Shown one piece after another: positions 8,715 through 17,365 of a DNA stretch of 51,720 bases (the stretch's first letter is position 1; every line of letters starts with the position of its first letter). The notes under the pieces are model-generated. The model was not told the DNA's origin. It did not search any database and saw nothing but the letters and a program-made list of their open reading frames with translations. A program made the position numbers and the translations under genes. Source of the stretch: Thermus caldifontis (GTDB lineage Bacteria > Deinococcota > Deinococci > Deinococcales > Thermaceae); contig NZ_KZ851836.1 of assembly GCF_003336745.1 (NCBI RefSeq), positions 5,562 through 57,281 of the forward strand. Reading direction: 5' to 3'.

Positions 8715-9941
8715 CTAGATCACCCAAAGCCCCTGGCGCATAAGGGGCACGCGGGTACCATCCTCCAGGATCCCATCCACCTGGATTTCCTCGGAGCCGA
8801 TCATCCAATCGATGTGCACCAGGCTTTGGTTTCCCCCGCGCCTTAGGAACTCTTCCCCGGTGGGGCGTCCTTCCAGGTTCTCCGCATAGGCCTGTCCAAA
8901 GGCGATGTGGCTGGCGGCGTTTTCGTCAAAGAGGGTGTCAAAGAAAACCAGGCCCGTCCTGGCGATGGGGTTGTCGGCGGGTACCAGGGCCACCTCTCCA
9001 AGCCTCCGGGCCCCCTCGTCGGTGGAAAGGACCTTAAGGAGAACCTCCTGGCCCTTTTCCGCCCCCACCTCCACCGCATACCCCCCCTCAAAGCGGGCCC
9101 AGATGCCCTCCACCAGCTGGCCCCCCAAGGCCAAGGGGCGGCTGGCCCGCACGATCCCTTCCACCCGTTCCCGATGGGGGGCGGTGAAGACCTCCTCCGT
9201 GGGTAGGTTGGGATTGCAAAGAAGCCCCTTCTGGGTGGGGGTGGCCCCTCCTTGCCAGAGGTGCCCCTCCGCCAGGCCCACCATCAGGTCGGTTCCTGGG
9301 CCTCGGAAGTGGATAGCGGAGAAACGCCTTTCGTTCAGGTAGGCCACCTTCTGGTGTAAGGAGCGGTTATGGGCTTCCCAGGCGGCCACGGGGTCTAGGG
9401 TATCCGCGCGGGTGGCCTGGAAGATGGCCTGCCAGAGCCTACCCACCGCCTCCTCCTCGGGTAGCTGGGGAAAGACCGCCTTGGCCCAGCCAGGGTGAGC
9501 GAAGGGCACGATGGACCAGTTGGTGACGAACTGGCTGATGGCCTCGAGGGCCGGCTTGTAGGCCCGGCTTTGCGCCTGCTGGGCCCGGCCTATGCGGTCT
9601 GGGGGAATGCCCTCCAGGGCCTTGGGGTCGTTGCCGGAAACCGCCAGCCGGGCAGCCCCCTCGCGGAAGGCCTTGGCCATGCCCTCGTAGAGCCAGGCCG
9701 GGGCCTTGTCCAAGCCTTCCTCTGGCGTCAGGGAAAGGCGCTTGCGGGAAAGGACGTTATCCCCGTAGATGACCGTGAAGAGGCTTGCTCCGTGCTGGTA
9801 AGCTTTTTCCGCCAAGAGGCGGACAAAATCCACGGCCTCAATGGGGGCGGTGGCGATAACTTCCTGCCCTGGCTGAAGGTTCAGCCCTACCCGGACGGCC
9901 AGATGGGCCAACTTTTCTAGGTTTTCCTGAAAGGCACTCAC
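8715..9941 (-). CDS. aminopeptidase T (M29 family metallopeptidase)
   Basis: This cytosolic metallo-aminopeptidase removes N-terminal residues from peptides. The sequence closely follows Thermus aquaticus aminopeptidase T as I recall it, including FVTNWSIVPFAHPGWAKA, FTAPHRERVEG, ENAASHIAFGQAYAENLEG and VHIDWMIGS. The last three hold the Glu, His and Asp ligands of the dinuclear metal site. Starting at GTG 9941 gives 408 residues, the T. aquaticus length. The open frame extends 12 codons further to a TTG at 9977, which overlaps the stop of the upstream small membrane protein gene (TTGA), so a coupled longer form is possible. Confidence 0.93.
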   Translation of the reverse strand: MSAFQENLEKLAHLAVRVGLNLQPGQEVIATAPIEAVDFVRLLAEKAYQHGASLFTVIYGDNVLSRKRLSLTPEEGLDKAPAWLYEGMAKAFREGAARLAVSGNDPKALEGIPPDRIGRAQQAQSRAYKPALEAISQFVTNWSIVPFAHPGWAKAVFPQLPEEEAVGRLWQAIFQATRADTLDPVAAWEAHNRSLHQKVAYLNERRFSAIHFRGPGTDLMVGLAEGHLWQGGATPTQKGLLCNPNLPTEEVFTAPHRERVEGIVRASRPLALGGQLVEGIWARFEGGYAVEVGAEKGQEVLLKVLSTDEGARRLGEVALVPADNPIARTGLVFFDTLFDENAASHIAFGQAYAENLEGRPTGEEFLRRGGNQSLVHIDWMIGSEEIQVDGILEDGTRVPLMRQGLWVI

Positions 9942-9973
9942 GCCCCCAAGTCTTTCCTGCCGAAGGGCTTCCG

Positions 9974-10108
9974 TCAAGGCCGGGGGCAGCTTTTGGGCCT
10001 GCCGAGAAGGAGGGCCAGCCCGGAAAGCAGCAAAAATAGGGGCCGGTAAGCTTCCAAAAGAAAGGCGGCCAGGAGGAAGAGAACCACCAGGGCATACCGG
10101 ATGGACAT
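9974..10108 (-). CDS. 44-residue membrane protein, unknown function
   Basis: The protein starts MSIRYALVVLFLLAAFLLEA, continues YRPLFLLLSGLALLLG, and ends in a short basic Cys/Pro-rich tail. It therefore has two short hydrophobic segments and is likely an inner-membrane hairpin. The ATG at 10108 is 6 bases after a TACCCT -10 box, so the mRNA would be leaderless. Its TGA stop overlaps a possible TTG start of the aminopeptidase gene, so the two are probably co-transcribed. I do not recognise a family. It could be a small component that helps membrane association, but that is speculation. Support is the promoter placement and the coherent membrane-protein composition. Confidence 0.55.
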   Translation of the reverse strand: MSIRYALVVLFLLAAFLLEAYRPLFLLLSGLALLLGRPKSCPRP

Positions 10109-10183
10109 GCTCCTAGGGTACACCGGGAGGGGCGGGACATTCCTCACCCCAAGGGGCGCTATGGTGGGGGAGAGGTGGAGCCT

Positions 10184-13100
10184 ATGCGTCCCATTACCGT
10201 GGACGGGAACGAGGCGGTGGCCCGGGTGGCCTACCGTTTGAGCGAGGTGATCGCCATTTACCCCATCACCCCGGCAAGCCCTATGGCGGAGTTTTGCGAC
10301 GAGTGGGCAGCCAAGGGGGAGCCCAACCTGTTCGGGCTGGTGCCCCGGGTGGTGGAGATGCAGTCCGAGGGCGGGGCGGCAGGGGCCCTTCACGGGGCCC
10401 TGCAGGAAGGGGTTTTGGCCACCACCTTCACCGCCAGCCAGGGCCTCCTGCTCATGATCCCCGACATGTACAAGATCGCCGGCCAGGCCCTTCCAGGGGT
10501 GATCCACGTGGCCGCCCGTGCCTTGGCCACCCATGCCCTATCCATCTTTGGGGATCACCAGGACCTGTATGCGGTACGGCCCACGGGGTGGGCGATCCTG
10601 GTCTCGGACTCCGTCCAAGCGGCCCAGGACCTGGCAGCCATGGCCCACATCACCGCCCTGAAGGCAAGCCTCCCGGTACTTCACGCCATGGATGGTTTCC
10701 GCACCTCCCACGAGGTGCAAAAGATCCTGCCCCTTTCCGACCGGGAGCTAAAGGCCCTTTTCCCCTTTGGGGCCCTCGAGGCCTACCGCCGGCGGGCCCT
10801 CACCCCGGAAAATCCCGTGATCCGGGGCACCGCGCAAAACCCCGACCATTACTTCCAAAACCGGGAGGCCATCAACCCCTTCTACCTGCGCCTGCCCCAG
10901 GTGATGGCCGAAACCATGGAACACTTTGCCCAGGTTACCGGGCGCCGCTATGCCCCATACGAGTACTTCGGCCACCCGGAGGCTGAGCGGGTGGTGGTGG
11001 TCATGGGCTCGGCCTCCCTGGCGGTGGAGGAGGCGGTGGAGCACCTCCTGAAGCAAGGGGAGAGGGTGGGAATGGTGCGGGTGCGCCTGTACCGCCCCTT
11101 CCATACGGAGGCTTTTCTCGCTGCCTTTCCCAAGGCCACGCGTAAAGTGGCGGTCCTGGACCGGGGCAAGGAGCCGGGGGCCGTGGGAGAGCCCCTTTTC
11201 CAGGAGGTGGCGGCGGCCTTTGCCCTAAGGGGTGGGGAGGTTCCTCTGCTGGTGGGAGGGAGGTACGGGCTTTCCTCCAAGGAGTTCACCCCGGCCATGG
11301 CCCTGGGGGTGTTTGAGGAGCTGAAGAAGGAGAGGCCCCGGCACGGCTTCACCGTGGGGATCGTGGACGATGTGACGGGCACGAGCCTTTCCTACCCAGA
11401 GGTGGACTTTGAGGACCCAGCCTCGGTGCGGGCGGTCTTCTTTGCCCTAGGGGCCGACGGGACCGTGAGCGCCAACAAGAACACCATCAAGATCATCGGG
11501 GAGGAGACCCCCCTTTACGCCCAGGGGTACTTCGTCTACGACTCCAAAAAGTCCGGCTCCCGCACGGTTAGCCACCTGCGCTTTGGCCCAAACCCCTTGA
11601 ACAAGCCCTACCTGGTGCAGAGGGCCAACTTTGTGGGTATCCACCAGTGGAGCTTCCTGGAGCGCCTTCCCATGCTGGGGGTGGCGGAGGAGGGGGCCAC
11701 GGTCCTCATCAACAGCCCCTACCCCAAGGAGGAGGTCTGGGACCGTCTGCCCAAGCCTGTCCAGGAGGAGATCCTCAGGAAGAACCTCAAGGTCTACGTG
11801 GTCAACGCCTATGAGCTGGCCAGGCGGGTGGGCCTTCCCGGGCGCATCAACACCATCATGCAGGCTGCCTTCTTCAAGCTTTCCGGGGTTTTGCCCGAGG
11901 AGGAGGCCAAGGCCCGCATCAAGAAGGGCATAGAAAAAAGCTACGGCAAGCGGGGCAGGTCGGTGCTGGAGCGGAACTTCCAGGCGGTGGAGCTGGGCTT
12001 TGCGGCGGTGGAGCCCCTCCCCGTTCCCGGCAGGGTTACCTCGGAAAAGGACCTGGTGCCGCCGATGGTGGGCCACCCCCCCGCCTTTGTGCGGGAGGTG
12101 CTGGGGCCCATCGCCTTGGGGCTTGGGGACAACTTGCCGGTCTCCGTCTTTCCTGCGGATGGCACCTACCCCACGGGGACGGCTCGGTACGAGAAGCGGG
12201 GCATCGCCGAGTTCATCCCCACCTGGGACCCCGGGGTGTGCGTGCAGTGCGGCAAGTGCGTTTTGGTCTGCCCCCATGCGGTGATCCGGGCCAAGGTGGT
12301 GCCGGAGGAGGCCCTGGCCCAGGCCCCCGAGGGTTTCCCCTACCGCAAGGCCATGTGGAAGGAACTGAGCGGGGAGTTTACCTTGGCCATCAGCCCCGAC
12401 GACTGCACCGGGTGTTCCCTTTGCGTGGAGGTCTGCCCCGCCAAGGATAAGCAAAACCCAAGCCGCAAGGCCTTGAACCTGGCTCCCCGCTTGGAGGTGC
12501 GGGAGGCCATGAACCGGCACTGGGACTTCTTCCTCTCCTTGCCGGAAACACCCAGGGCCGGCCTTAAGCTCCACACCGTGAAGGATGTGCAGCTTCTGGA
12601 GCCCTTGTTTGAGTTCCCTGGGGCCTGCGCGGGGTGCGGGGAAACCCCCTACCTTAGGCTTCTTTCCCAGCTTTTTGGCGACCGCCTCATCATCGCCAAC
12701 GCCACCGGATGTAGTTCCATTTACGGGGGGAACCTTCCCACCACCCCCTGGAGCAAAAACCGGGAAGGCCGGGGCCCGGCCTGGGCCAACTCCCTCTTTG
12801 AGGACAACGCCGAGTTCGGCCTAGGCCTGCGCCTGGCCTTGGACAAGAAGGCGGAGTACGCCCGGGAGCTGCTGGGGGATTTCCGGCAGGTCCTAGGTGA
12901 GGCGCTGGTGGAGAGGCTCCTTGCGGAAACAGGGCCGGAGGAGGTGGAAAAGAGGCGGCAGGATGTGGCCCTTCTGAGGGAAAGGCTGAAGGCCCTGGAC
13001 GATCCCAAGGCCCGGGACCTCTTGGCGGTGGCGGACGCCCTAATCCCCCACTCGGTCTGGATCGTGGGCGGGGATGGCTGGGCCTACGATATCGGCTACG

Positions 13101-13687
13101 GGGGCCTGGACCATGTGCTGGCCAGTGGGGCCAACGTGAAGGTCCTGGTTCTGGACACCGAGGTCTACTCCAACACCGGGGGGCAGGCCTCCAAGGCCAC
13201 GGGCCTGGGGGCGGTGGCCAAGTTCGCCGCCGCGGGTAAGCCCACCCCCAAGAAGGACCTGGCCTTCATGGCCATGAGCTACGGGCATGTTTACGTGGCC
13301 CAGATCGCCATGGGGGCGAGCGATGCCCACACGGTGAAGGCCTTCCTCGAGGCGGAGGCCCATAAGGGCCCGGCCCTCCTCATCGCCTACAGCCACTGCA
13401 TCGCCCACGGCATCGACATGGCCAAGGGCATGGAGCACCAGAGGCTGGCGGAGCGCACGGGGTACTGGCCCCTTTTCCGCTACATCCCTGGCCAAGGGCT
13501 CGTCCTGGATTCCAAGCCCCCCACGTTGCCGCTCAGGGAATACCTTTATGCGGAAAACCGCTACCGGCTTCTCCTCCAGACCCTTCCCGAGGAGGCCGAG
13601 GCCTTTTTAAAGCGGGCAGAGGAAGCGGTGCGGGAAAGGTGGGAGAGGCTTTCCCGCATGGCGGCGAAGGAGGTTGTGCCAAACTGA
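10184..13687 (+). CDS. nifJ: pyruvate:ferredoxin/flavodoxin oxidoreductase, single-chain
   Basis: This 1167-residue fused enzyme oxidises pyruvate with CoA to acetyl-CoA, CO2 and reduced ferredoxin or flavodoxin. Domains in order are the N-terminal pyrimidine domain (VIAIYPITPASPMAEF), the transketolase C-like and gamma parts (SKKSGSRTVSHLRFG), and a two-cluster ferredoxin domain (CVQCGKCVLVCPHA and CTGCSLCVEVCPAKD). The TPP-binding domain follows (GACAGCGETPYLRL, GGDGWAYDIGYGG, SNTGGQASKAT). The start is ATG 10184 behind GGGGGAGAGG. A GTG three codons earlier lies inside that ribosome-binding site. The downstream dihydroorotate-dehydrogenase-like gene is its frequent companion. An oxygen-sensitive enzyme type in Thermus suggests microaerobic or anaerobic use. 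Confidence 0.96.
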   Translation: MRPITVDGNEAVARVAYRLSEVIAIYPITPASPMAEFCDEWAAKGEPNLFGLVPRVVEMQSEGGAAGALHGALQEGVLATTFTASQGLLLMIPDMYKIAGQALPGVIHVAARALATHALSIFGDHQDLYAVRPTGWAILVSDSVQAAQDLAAMAHITALKASLPVLHAMDGFRTSHEVQKILPLSDRELKALFPFGALEAYRRRALTPENPVIRGTAQNPDHYFQNREAINPFYLRLPQVMAETMEHFAQVTGRRYAPYEYFGHPEAERVVVVMGSASLAVEEAVEHLLKQGERVGMVRVRLYRPFHTEAFLAAFPKATRKVAVLDRGKEPGAVGEPLFQEVAAAFALRGGEVPLLVGGRYGLSSKEFTPAMALGVFEELKKERPRHGFTVGIVDDVTGTSLSYPEVDFEDPASVRAVFFALGADGTVSANKNTIKIIGEETPLYAQGYFVYDSKKSGSRTVSHLRFGPNPLNKPYLVQRANFVGIHQWSFLERLPMLGVAEEGATVLINSPYPKEEVWDRLPKPVQEEILRKNLKVYVVNAYELARRVGLPGRINTIMQAAFFKLSGVLPEEEAKARIKKGIEKSYGKRGRSVLERNFQAVELGFAAVEPLPVPGRVTSEKDLVPPMVGHPPAFVREVLGPIALGLGDNLPVSVFPADGTYPTGTARYEKRGIAEFIPTWDPGVCVQCGKCVLVCPHAVIRAKVVPEEALAQAPEGFPYRKAMWKELSGEFTLAISPDDCTGCSLCVEVCPAKDKQNPSRKALNLAPRLEVREAMNRHWDFFLSLPETPRAGLKLHTVKDVQLLEPLFEFPGACAGCGETPYLRLLSQLFGDRLIIANATGCSSIYGGNLPTTPWSKNREGRGPAWANSLFEDNAEFGLGLRLALDKKAEYARELLGDFRQVLGEALVERLLAETGPEEVEKRRQDVALLRERLKALDDPKARDLLAVADALIPHSVWIVGGDGWAYDIGYGGLDHVLASGANVKVLVLDTEVYSNTGGQASKATGLGAVAKFAAAGKPTPKKDLAFMAMSYGHVYVAQIAMGASDAHTVKAFLEAEAHKGPALLIAYSHCIAHGIDMAKGMEHQRLAERTGYWPLFRYIPGQGLVLDSKPPTLPLREYLYAENRYRLLLQTLPEEAEAFLKRAEEAVRERWERLSRMAAKEVVPN

Positions 13688-13689
13688 GG

Positions 13690-13712
13690 GTGTTTTCCCG
13701 TCAGGGGAACAC
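13690..13712 (+). promoter_or_regulatory. hairpin in the nifJ to dihydroorotate-dehydrogenase-like gap
   Basis: GTGTTTTCCC pairs with GGGGAACAC around a GTCA loop, with a small bulge. It sits just before the GGAGGAGGGG ribosome-binding site of the next gene. It may stabilise the nifJ mRNA or tune translation of the downstream gene. Its flanks (GTGTTTT and ACACATGA) are also found around copy A of the dispersed element. Confidence 0.4.
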
Positions 13713-13728
13713 ATGAAGGAGGAGGGGT

Positions 13729-14727
13729 ATGGATCTGAGCACCACCTACCTGGGGCTAAAGCTGGACCACCCTTTGGTGGCTTCCGCCTCGCCCCTCACG
13801 GAAAAGCTGGATGGGTTCTTGCGCCTGGAGGATGGGGGAGCGGCGGCCATCGTGATGCACTCCCTCTTTGAGGAGCAGGTGACCCTCGAGGAGGAGTTGC
13901 TGGACCATTATCTCCACTACGGCCACGAAAGCTACGCCGAGGCCCTCTCGTACTTTCCCAAAGCCCACGAGTACCGCCTAACCCCAGAGCGCTATCTGGA
14001 TCTCCTCTCCCGGGCCAAGGAACGGGTTTCCGTTCCCATCATCGCCAGCTTGAACGGCATCAGCCGGGGGGGATGGGTGGAGTACGCCAAGCTCTTGGAG
14101 GAGGCCGGGGCCAACGCCCTGGAGCTCAACCTTTACTACATCCCCACCGACCCTTCCCTTTCCGCCTCAGAGGTGGAGGCCATGGACCTGGATACCATCC
14201 GCGCCGTGGTGGAAAGCGTGCGGATCCCCGTGGCGGTCAAGGTGGGGCATGCCTTCACCGCCTTCGCCCACTTCGCCAAAAGGGTGGAGGATACTGGGGC
14301 CAAGGCCTTGGTCCTCTTCAACCGGTTCTACCAGCCGGATATAGACCTGGCTACCCTTTCCGTGGTGCCCACCCTGAGCCTCTCCCGCCCCTATGAGGCC
14401 TTGCTGCGCATCCACTGGATTGCGCTCCTTTACGGCCGGGTGGGCCTGGAGCTGGCCTTGACGGGGGGTGTGCATTCGGGGAAGGAGGCGGCGAAGGGGC
14501 TTCTTTCCGGGGCCCAGGTGGTGATGATGACCTCGGCCATCCTGGAAAAGGGCCCCCATCACTTCCGCACCGTGCTGGAGGAGCTGAAGGCCTTCATGGA
14601 GGAGAAGGAGTACGAGAGCGTGGAGGAGATGCGGGGGGTCTTGAGCTACCAGAAGGTGGCGGAGCCGGCAGCCTTTGAGCGGGCCAACTACCTTAAGGTT
14701 CTGGGCTCGTATCGCCTTCTTCCCTAA
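13729..14727 (+). CDS. dihydroorotate dehydrogenase-like flavoprotein (NifJ-linked)
   Basis: This 332-residue TIM-barrel protein is of the class I dihydroorotate dehydrogenase superfamily (MDLSTTYLGLKLDHPLVASA, PIIASLNGISRGGWVEYAKL, ANALELNLYYIPTD, VAVKVGHAFTAFAHFAK, LTGGVHSGKEAAKGLLSGA). The FMN-binding barrel is intact. Proteins of this subgroup usually sit beside nifJ rather than in pyrimidine operons, and true dihydroorotate oxidation is doubtful. A ferredoxin-linked reduction is one possibility. GGAGGAGGGG lies just before the ATG, and the gene follows nifJ by 41 bases, so co-transcription is likely. Its last 35 bases overlap the convergent HARE-HTH gene. Confidence 0.85.
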   Translation: MDLSTTYLGLKLDHPLVASASPLTEKLDGFLRLEDGGAAAIVMHSLFEEQVTLEEELLDHYLHYGHESYAEALSYFPKAHEYRLTPERYLDLLSRAKERVSVPIIASLNGISRGGWVEYAKLLEEAGANALELNLYYIPTDPSLSASEVEAMDLDTIRAVVESVRIPVAVKVGHAFTAFAHFAKRVEDTGAKALVLFNRFYQPDIDLATLSVVPTLSLSRPYEALLRIHWIALLYGRVGLELALTGGVHSGKEAAKGLLSGAQVVMMTSAILEKGPHHFRTVLEELKAFMEEKEYESVEEMRGVLSYQKVAEPAAFERANYLKVLGSYRLLP

Positions 14728-14941
14728 GGGCGTACAGGCCCTTGCCCAGGGCCACCACCGGGCCCCTGTGCCAGCGGGCCAGGGCGGAGAGCCGGATCTT
14801 GGCGATCTTTTCCGGTTCCCGAACGTGGGCCCAAAGCCCCGACTCCTTCAGGCGGCGGCCTACCTCGGTGTAGTGAAGAGGCCGGCCCTCCTGTTTTAGC
14901 ATCTCCAGCACCGCCTTGCGGAACCGGTCCGGTGGGGGCAT
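14693..14941 (-). CDS. small HARE-HTH (winged-helix) protein
   Basis: This 82-residue protein matches the HARE-HTH pattern: FRKAVLEMLKQEGRPLHYTE, then a variable middle, then VVALGKGLYALRE. HARE-HTH domains are winged helices found in bacterial and eukaryotic DNA- or chromatin-associated proteins, and also in restriction-linked and RNA-polymerase-associated proteins. Here the domain stands alone. A DNA-binding role is inferred only from the fold. The ATG at 14941 lies 10 bases after a TATACT -10 (14957-14952, minus), so the leader would be only a few bases. It is divergent from polX and overlaps the 3' end of the dihydroorotate-dehydrogenase-like gene by 35 bases. Confidence 0.75.
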   Translation of the reverse strand: MPPPDRFRKAVLEMLKQEGRPLHYTEVGRRLKESGLWAHVREPEKIAKIRLSALARWHRGPVVALGKGLYALREEGDTSPEP

Positions 14942-14951
14942 GGCTAGCCCA

Positions 14952-14967
14952 AGTATACCCGTATAGT
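14952..14967. promoter_or_regulatory. face-to-face promoters of the HARE-HTH and polX genes
   Basis: TATACT (minus, 14957-14952) and TATAGT (plus, 14962-14967) are only four bases apart and form a near-palindrome. The polX ATG is 6 bases after its -10, predicting a leaderless message. Simultaneous initiation on both strands looks sterically impossible. Confidence 0.65.
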
Positions 14968-14973
14968 GAGGAC

Positions 14974-16701
14974 ATGAGGAACCAGGAGCTGGCCCGCCTC
15001 TTTGAGGAGATCGGGCTCATGAGCGAGTTTTTGGGGGATAACCCCTTTAGGGTGCGGGCCTATTACCAGGCGGCCCGGACCCTTTACGACCTGGATACCC
15101 CCATTGAGGAGGTGGCCAAAGGGGGAAAAGAGGCCCTTCTGACCCTTCCTGGCATCGGCCCCGACCTGGCGGAGAAGATCCTGGAGTTTCTCGCCACCGG
15201 GGGTATCAAGAAGCACCGGGAACTTGCGGAGCGCGTACCTGTGGGGGTCTTGGCGGTGATGGAGGTACCCGGGGTGGGGCCCAAGACCGCCCGGCAGCTT
15301 TATGACCAGCTGGGCATCGACTCCTTGGAAAGACTAAGGGAAGCCCTGGATAGGGGAGACCTGCTTCGCCTCAAGGGCTTCGGCCCCAAAAAGGCGGAAA
15401 GGATCCGGGAGGGGCTGGCCTTGGTCCAGGTGGCGGGTAAACGCAGGCCCTTGGGGGCGGTGCTTTCCTTGGCGCGGAACCTGCTTGCCGCCATCCGAGC
15501 CCTGCCCGGTGTGGAGAAGGCGGAACTTTGCGGGTCCGCCCGGCGGTACAAGGACACCGTGGGGGACCTGGACTACCTGGTGGCCGCCGAGAGGGGCGAG
15601 GAGGTGGTAAAGGCCTTTGTGAAGCTTCCCCAGGTGAAGGAGGCGTACGCTCAGGGCAAGGAGCGGGCCACCGTGTTCCTTAAAAATGGCCTCCAGGTGG
15701 ACCTGCGGGTGGTGCCGCCCGAGAGTTGGGGTTCCGGGCTCCAGTACCTCACCGGAAGCAAGGAGCACTCCATCCAGCTCCGTTCCCTGGCCCAGGAGAG
15801 GGGTCTGAAGCTTTCCGAGTACGGGGTTTTCCGCGGGGAAAAGCGCCTGGCGGGGGAGACGGAGGAGGGGGTCTATGAGGCCTTGGGCCTGCCCTTCATC
15901 CCCCCACCCCTCAGGGAGGACCGGGGGGAGATAGAAGCGGCGCTTGGGGGGAAGCTTCCGAGGCTGTTGGAGCTTTCCCAGATCCAGGGGGATTTGCAGG
16001 TGCATTCCACCTACTCCGACGGCCAGAACAGCCTCGAGGAGCTCTGGCAGGCGGCCAAGGCCCTGGGCTACCAGTACCTGGGGGTGACGGACCACTCCCC
16101 GGCGGTGCGGGTGGCAGGGGGGCCCTCCCCGGAGGAGGCCTTAAGGCGGGTAGAAACCATCCGCCGCTTCAATGAAACCCATGGCCCCCCGTACCTCCTG
16201 GCGGGGGCGGAGGTGGATATAAGGCCCGATGGCGCCTTGGACTACCCGGACTGGGTGTTAAGGGAGCTGGACCTGGTGCTCATCTCCATCCACTCGGGTT
16301 TTAAGCTTTCCAAGGCCGAGCAGACCAAGCGCGTCCTAAAGGCCCTGGAGAACCCTTTTGTCCATGTCCTGGCCCACCCCACCGCCAGGCTCATTGGCCG
16401 GCGGGCCCCCATCGAGGCCGATTGGGAGGCCATTTTGCGCAAGGCCAAGGAGATGGGGGTGGCGGTGGAGATCGACGGCTACTATGACCGCATGGACCTA
16501 CCCGACGACCTGGCGCGCTTGGCCTATGGCATGGGCCTTTGGGTGAGCCTTTCCACCGATGCCCACCAGGTGGAGCACCTGCGCTTCATGGAGCTTGCGG
16601 TGGGCACGGCCCAAAGGGCTTGGATCGGGCCGGAACGGGTTTTAAACACCCTCTCGTACCAGGAGCTTCTTGCCTGGCTCAAAGCCCGGCGAGGCCTTTA
16701 G
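14974..16701 (+). CDS. polX: family X DNA polymerase with C-terminal PHP nuclease domain
   Basis: This 575-residue bacterial PolX performs short-gap DNA synthesis in base-excision and break repair. The N-terminal 8-kDa-like and helix-hairpin-helix region (ALLTLPGIGPDLAEKILEFL, VPGVGPKTARQLYD) is followed by the palm (CGSARRYKDTVGDLDYLVA with the catalytic Asp pair, and GLQVDLRVVPPESWG). A PHP domain then carries metal-binding His motifs (LQVHSTYSDGQN, VTDHSPAV, LAHPTARL, STDAHQVEH) for 3'-5' exonuclease or AP-processing activity. Sequence and length match T. thermophilus PolX as I recall it. The ATG at 14974 is six bases after TATAGT. The 3' end overlaps the convergent uracil-DNA glycosylase gene by 23 bases. 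Confidence 0.96.
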   Translation: MRNQELARLFEEIGLMSEFLGDNPFRVRAYYQAARTLYDLDTPIEEVAKGGKEALLTLPGIGPDLAEKILEFLATGGIKKHRELAERVPVGVLAVMEVPGVGPKTARQLYDQLGIDSLERLREALDRGDLLRLKGFGPKKAERIREGLALVQVAGKRRPLGAVLSLARNLLAAIRALPGVEKAELCGSARRYKDTVGDLDYLVAAERGEEVVKAFVKLPQVKEAYAQGKERATVFLKNGLQVDLRVVPPESWGSGLQYLTGSKEHSIQLRSLAQERGLKLSEYGVFRGEKRLAGETEEGVYEALGLPFIPPPLREDRGEIEAALGGKLPRLLELSQIQGDLQVHSTYSDGQNSLEELWQAAKALGYQYLGVTDHSPAVRVAGGPSPEEALRRVETIRRFNETHGPPYLLAGAEVDIRPDGALDYPDWVLRELDLVLISIHSGFKLSKAEQTKRVLKALENPFVHVLAHPTARLIGRRAPIEADWEAILRKAKEMGVAVEIDGYYDRMDLPDDLARLAYGMGLWVSLSTDAHQVEHLRFMELAVGTAQRAWIGPERVLNTLSYQELLAWLKARRGL

Positions 16702-17350
16702 CTTCTAGGAGAACTTCCAGGAACATTTCCCGGGTGAGCCGGCCCGTCTGCGTGTTCTGCCGGGAGACGTGGTAGCTGGCAAGGAGGTGCCTGTCCTGGG
16801 GCAAGGGGTAGTGGGCCCCGTGGAAAAAGGGATGGGCGCTCTTTTTCATGCCGAAGTGGTCAAGGAGGGCCTTGTGGGCGATCCGGCCCAGGGCCAGGTA
16901 GACCCGGGCGTTCCGAAGAAGACCCAGCTCCACCCGGGTCCAGGCGCTACAGGCCAGGAGCTCCTCCCGGGTGGGCTTGTTCTCCGGTGGGGCACAGCGC
17001 ACGGCGGCGGTGAGATAGACCCCAAAGAGCCTGAGGTCGTCTCCGGGTTCACTCTGGGGCTTGCTGGAAAAGCCAGCCTGGTAGAGGAGAGGGTAGAGGA
17101 AGGCGCCCGAGGCATCCCCGGTGAAGGGCCGGCCTGTGCGGTTGGACCCGTGGGCCCCCGGGGCCAGGCCGAAGAGGATTAGGCGGGCGTCTGGGTCTCC
17201 AAAGCCGGGAACCGGCCTAGCCCAGTAGTCCCAGTCCCTATAGGCCCGGCGCTTTCTTTGCCCCACCTCTTCCCGGTAGGCCACCAACCGGGCACAGCGG
17301 GTGCAGGCGGTGAGTTCTTTTTGAAAGGTGTCCCATGGAGGAGCCTGCAT
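16679..17350 (-). CDS. udgB: uracil-DNA glycosylase, family 5 (UDGb)
   Basis: This 223-residue glycosylase removes uracil, and in this family also other deaminated bases, from DNA, a common lesion at high temperature. The family 5 motifs are GLAPGAHGSNRTGRPFTGDA in the active site and YHVSRQNTQTGRLT in the His-containing DNA-contact loop. Cysteines in LTACTRCARL and VRCAPPENKPTREELLAC fit the iron-sulfur cluster of UDGb enzymes. The gene starts 15 bases after the carboxylase gene and is probably transcribed with it. It converges on polX with a 23-base overlap, so two repair genes share their 3' ends. Confidence 0.94.
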   Translation of the reverse strand: MQAPPWDTFQKELTACTRCARLVAYREEVGQRKRRAYRDWDYWARPVPGFGDPDARLILFGLAPGAHGSNRTGRPFTGDASGAFLYPLLYQAGFSSKPQSEPGDDLRLFGVYLTAAVRCAPPENKPTREELLACSAWTRVELGLLRNARVYLALGRIAHKALLDHFGMKKSAHPFFHGAHYPLPQDRHLLASYHVSRQNTQTGRLTREMFLEVLLEAKGLAGL

Positions 17351-17365
17351 TCCGGCCCCCTACTC

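Noticed and set aside
10538..13495. Long open frames on the minus strand opposite nifJ (for example 11447-12574)
   Set aside because: They mirror a clearly coding gene, have low-complexity Gly/Pro/His/Arg composition, and have no promoter or ribosome-binding site. They are shadows caused by high GC.
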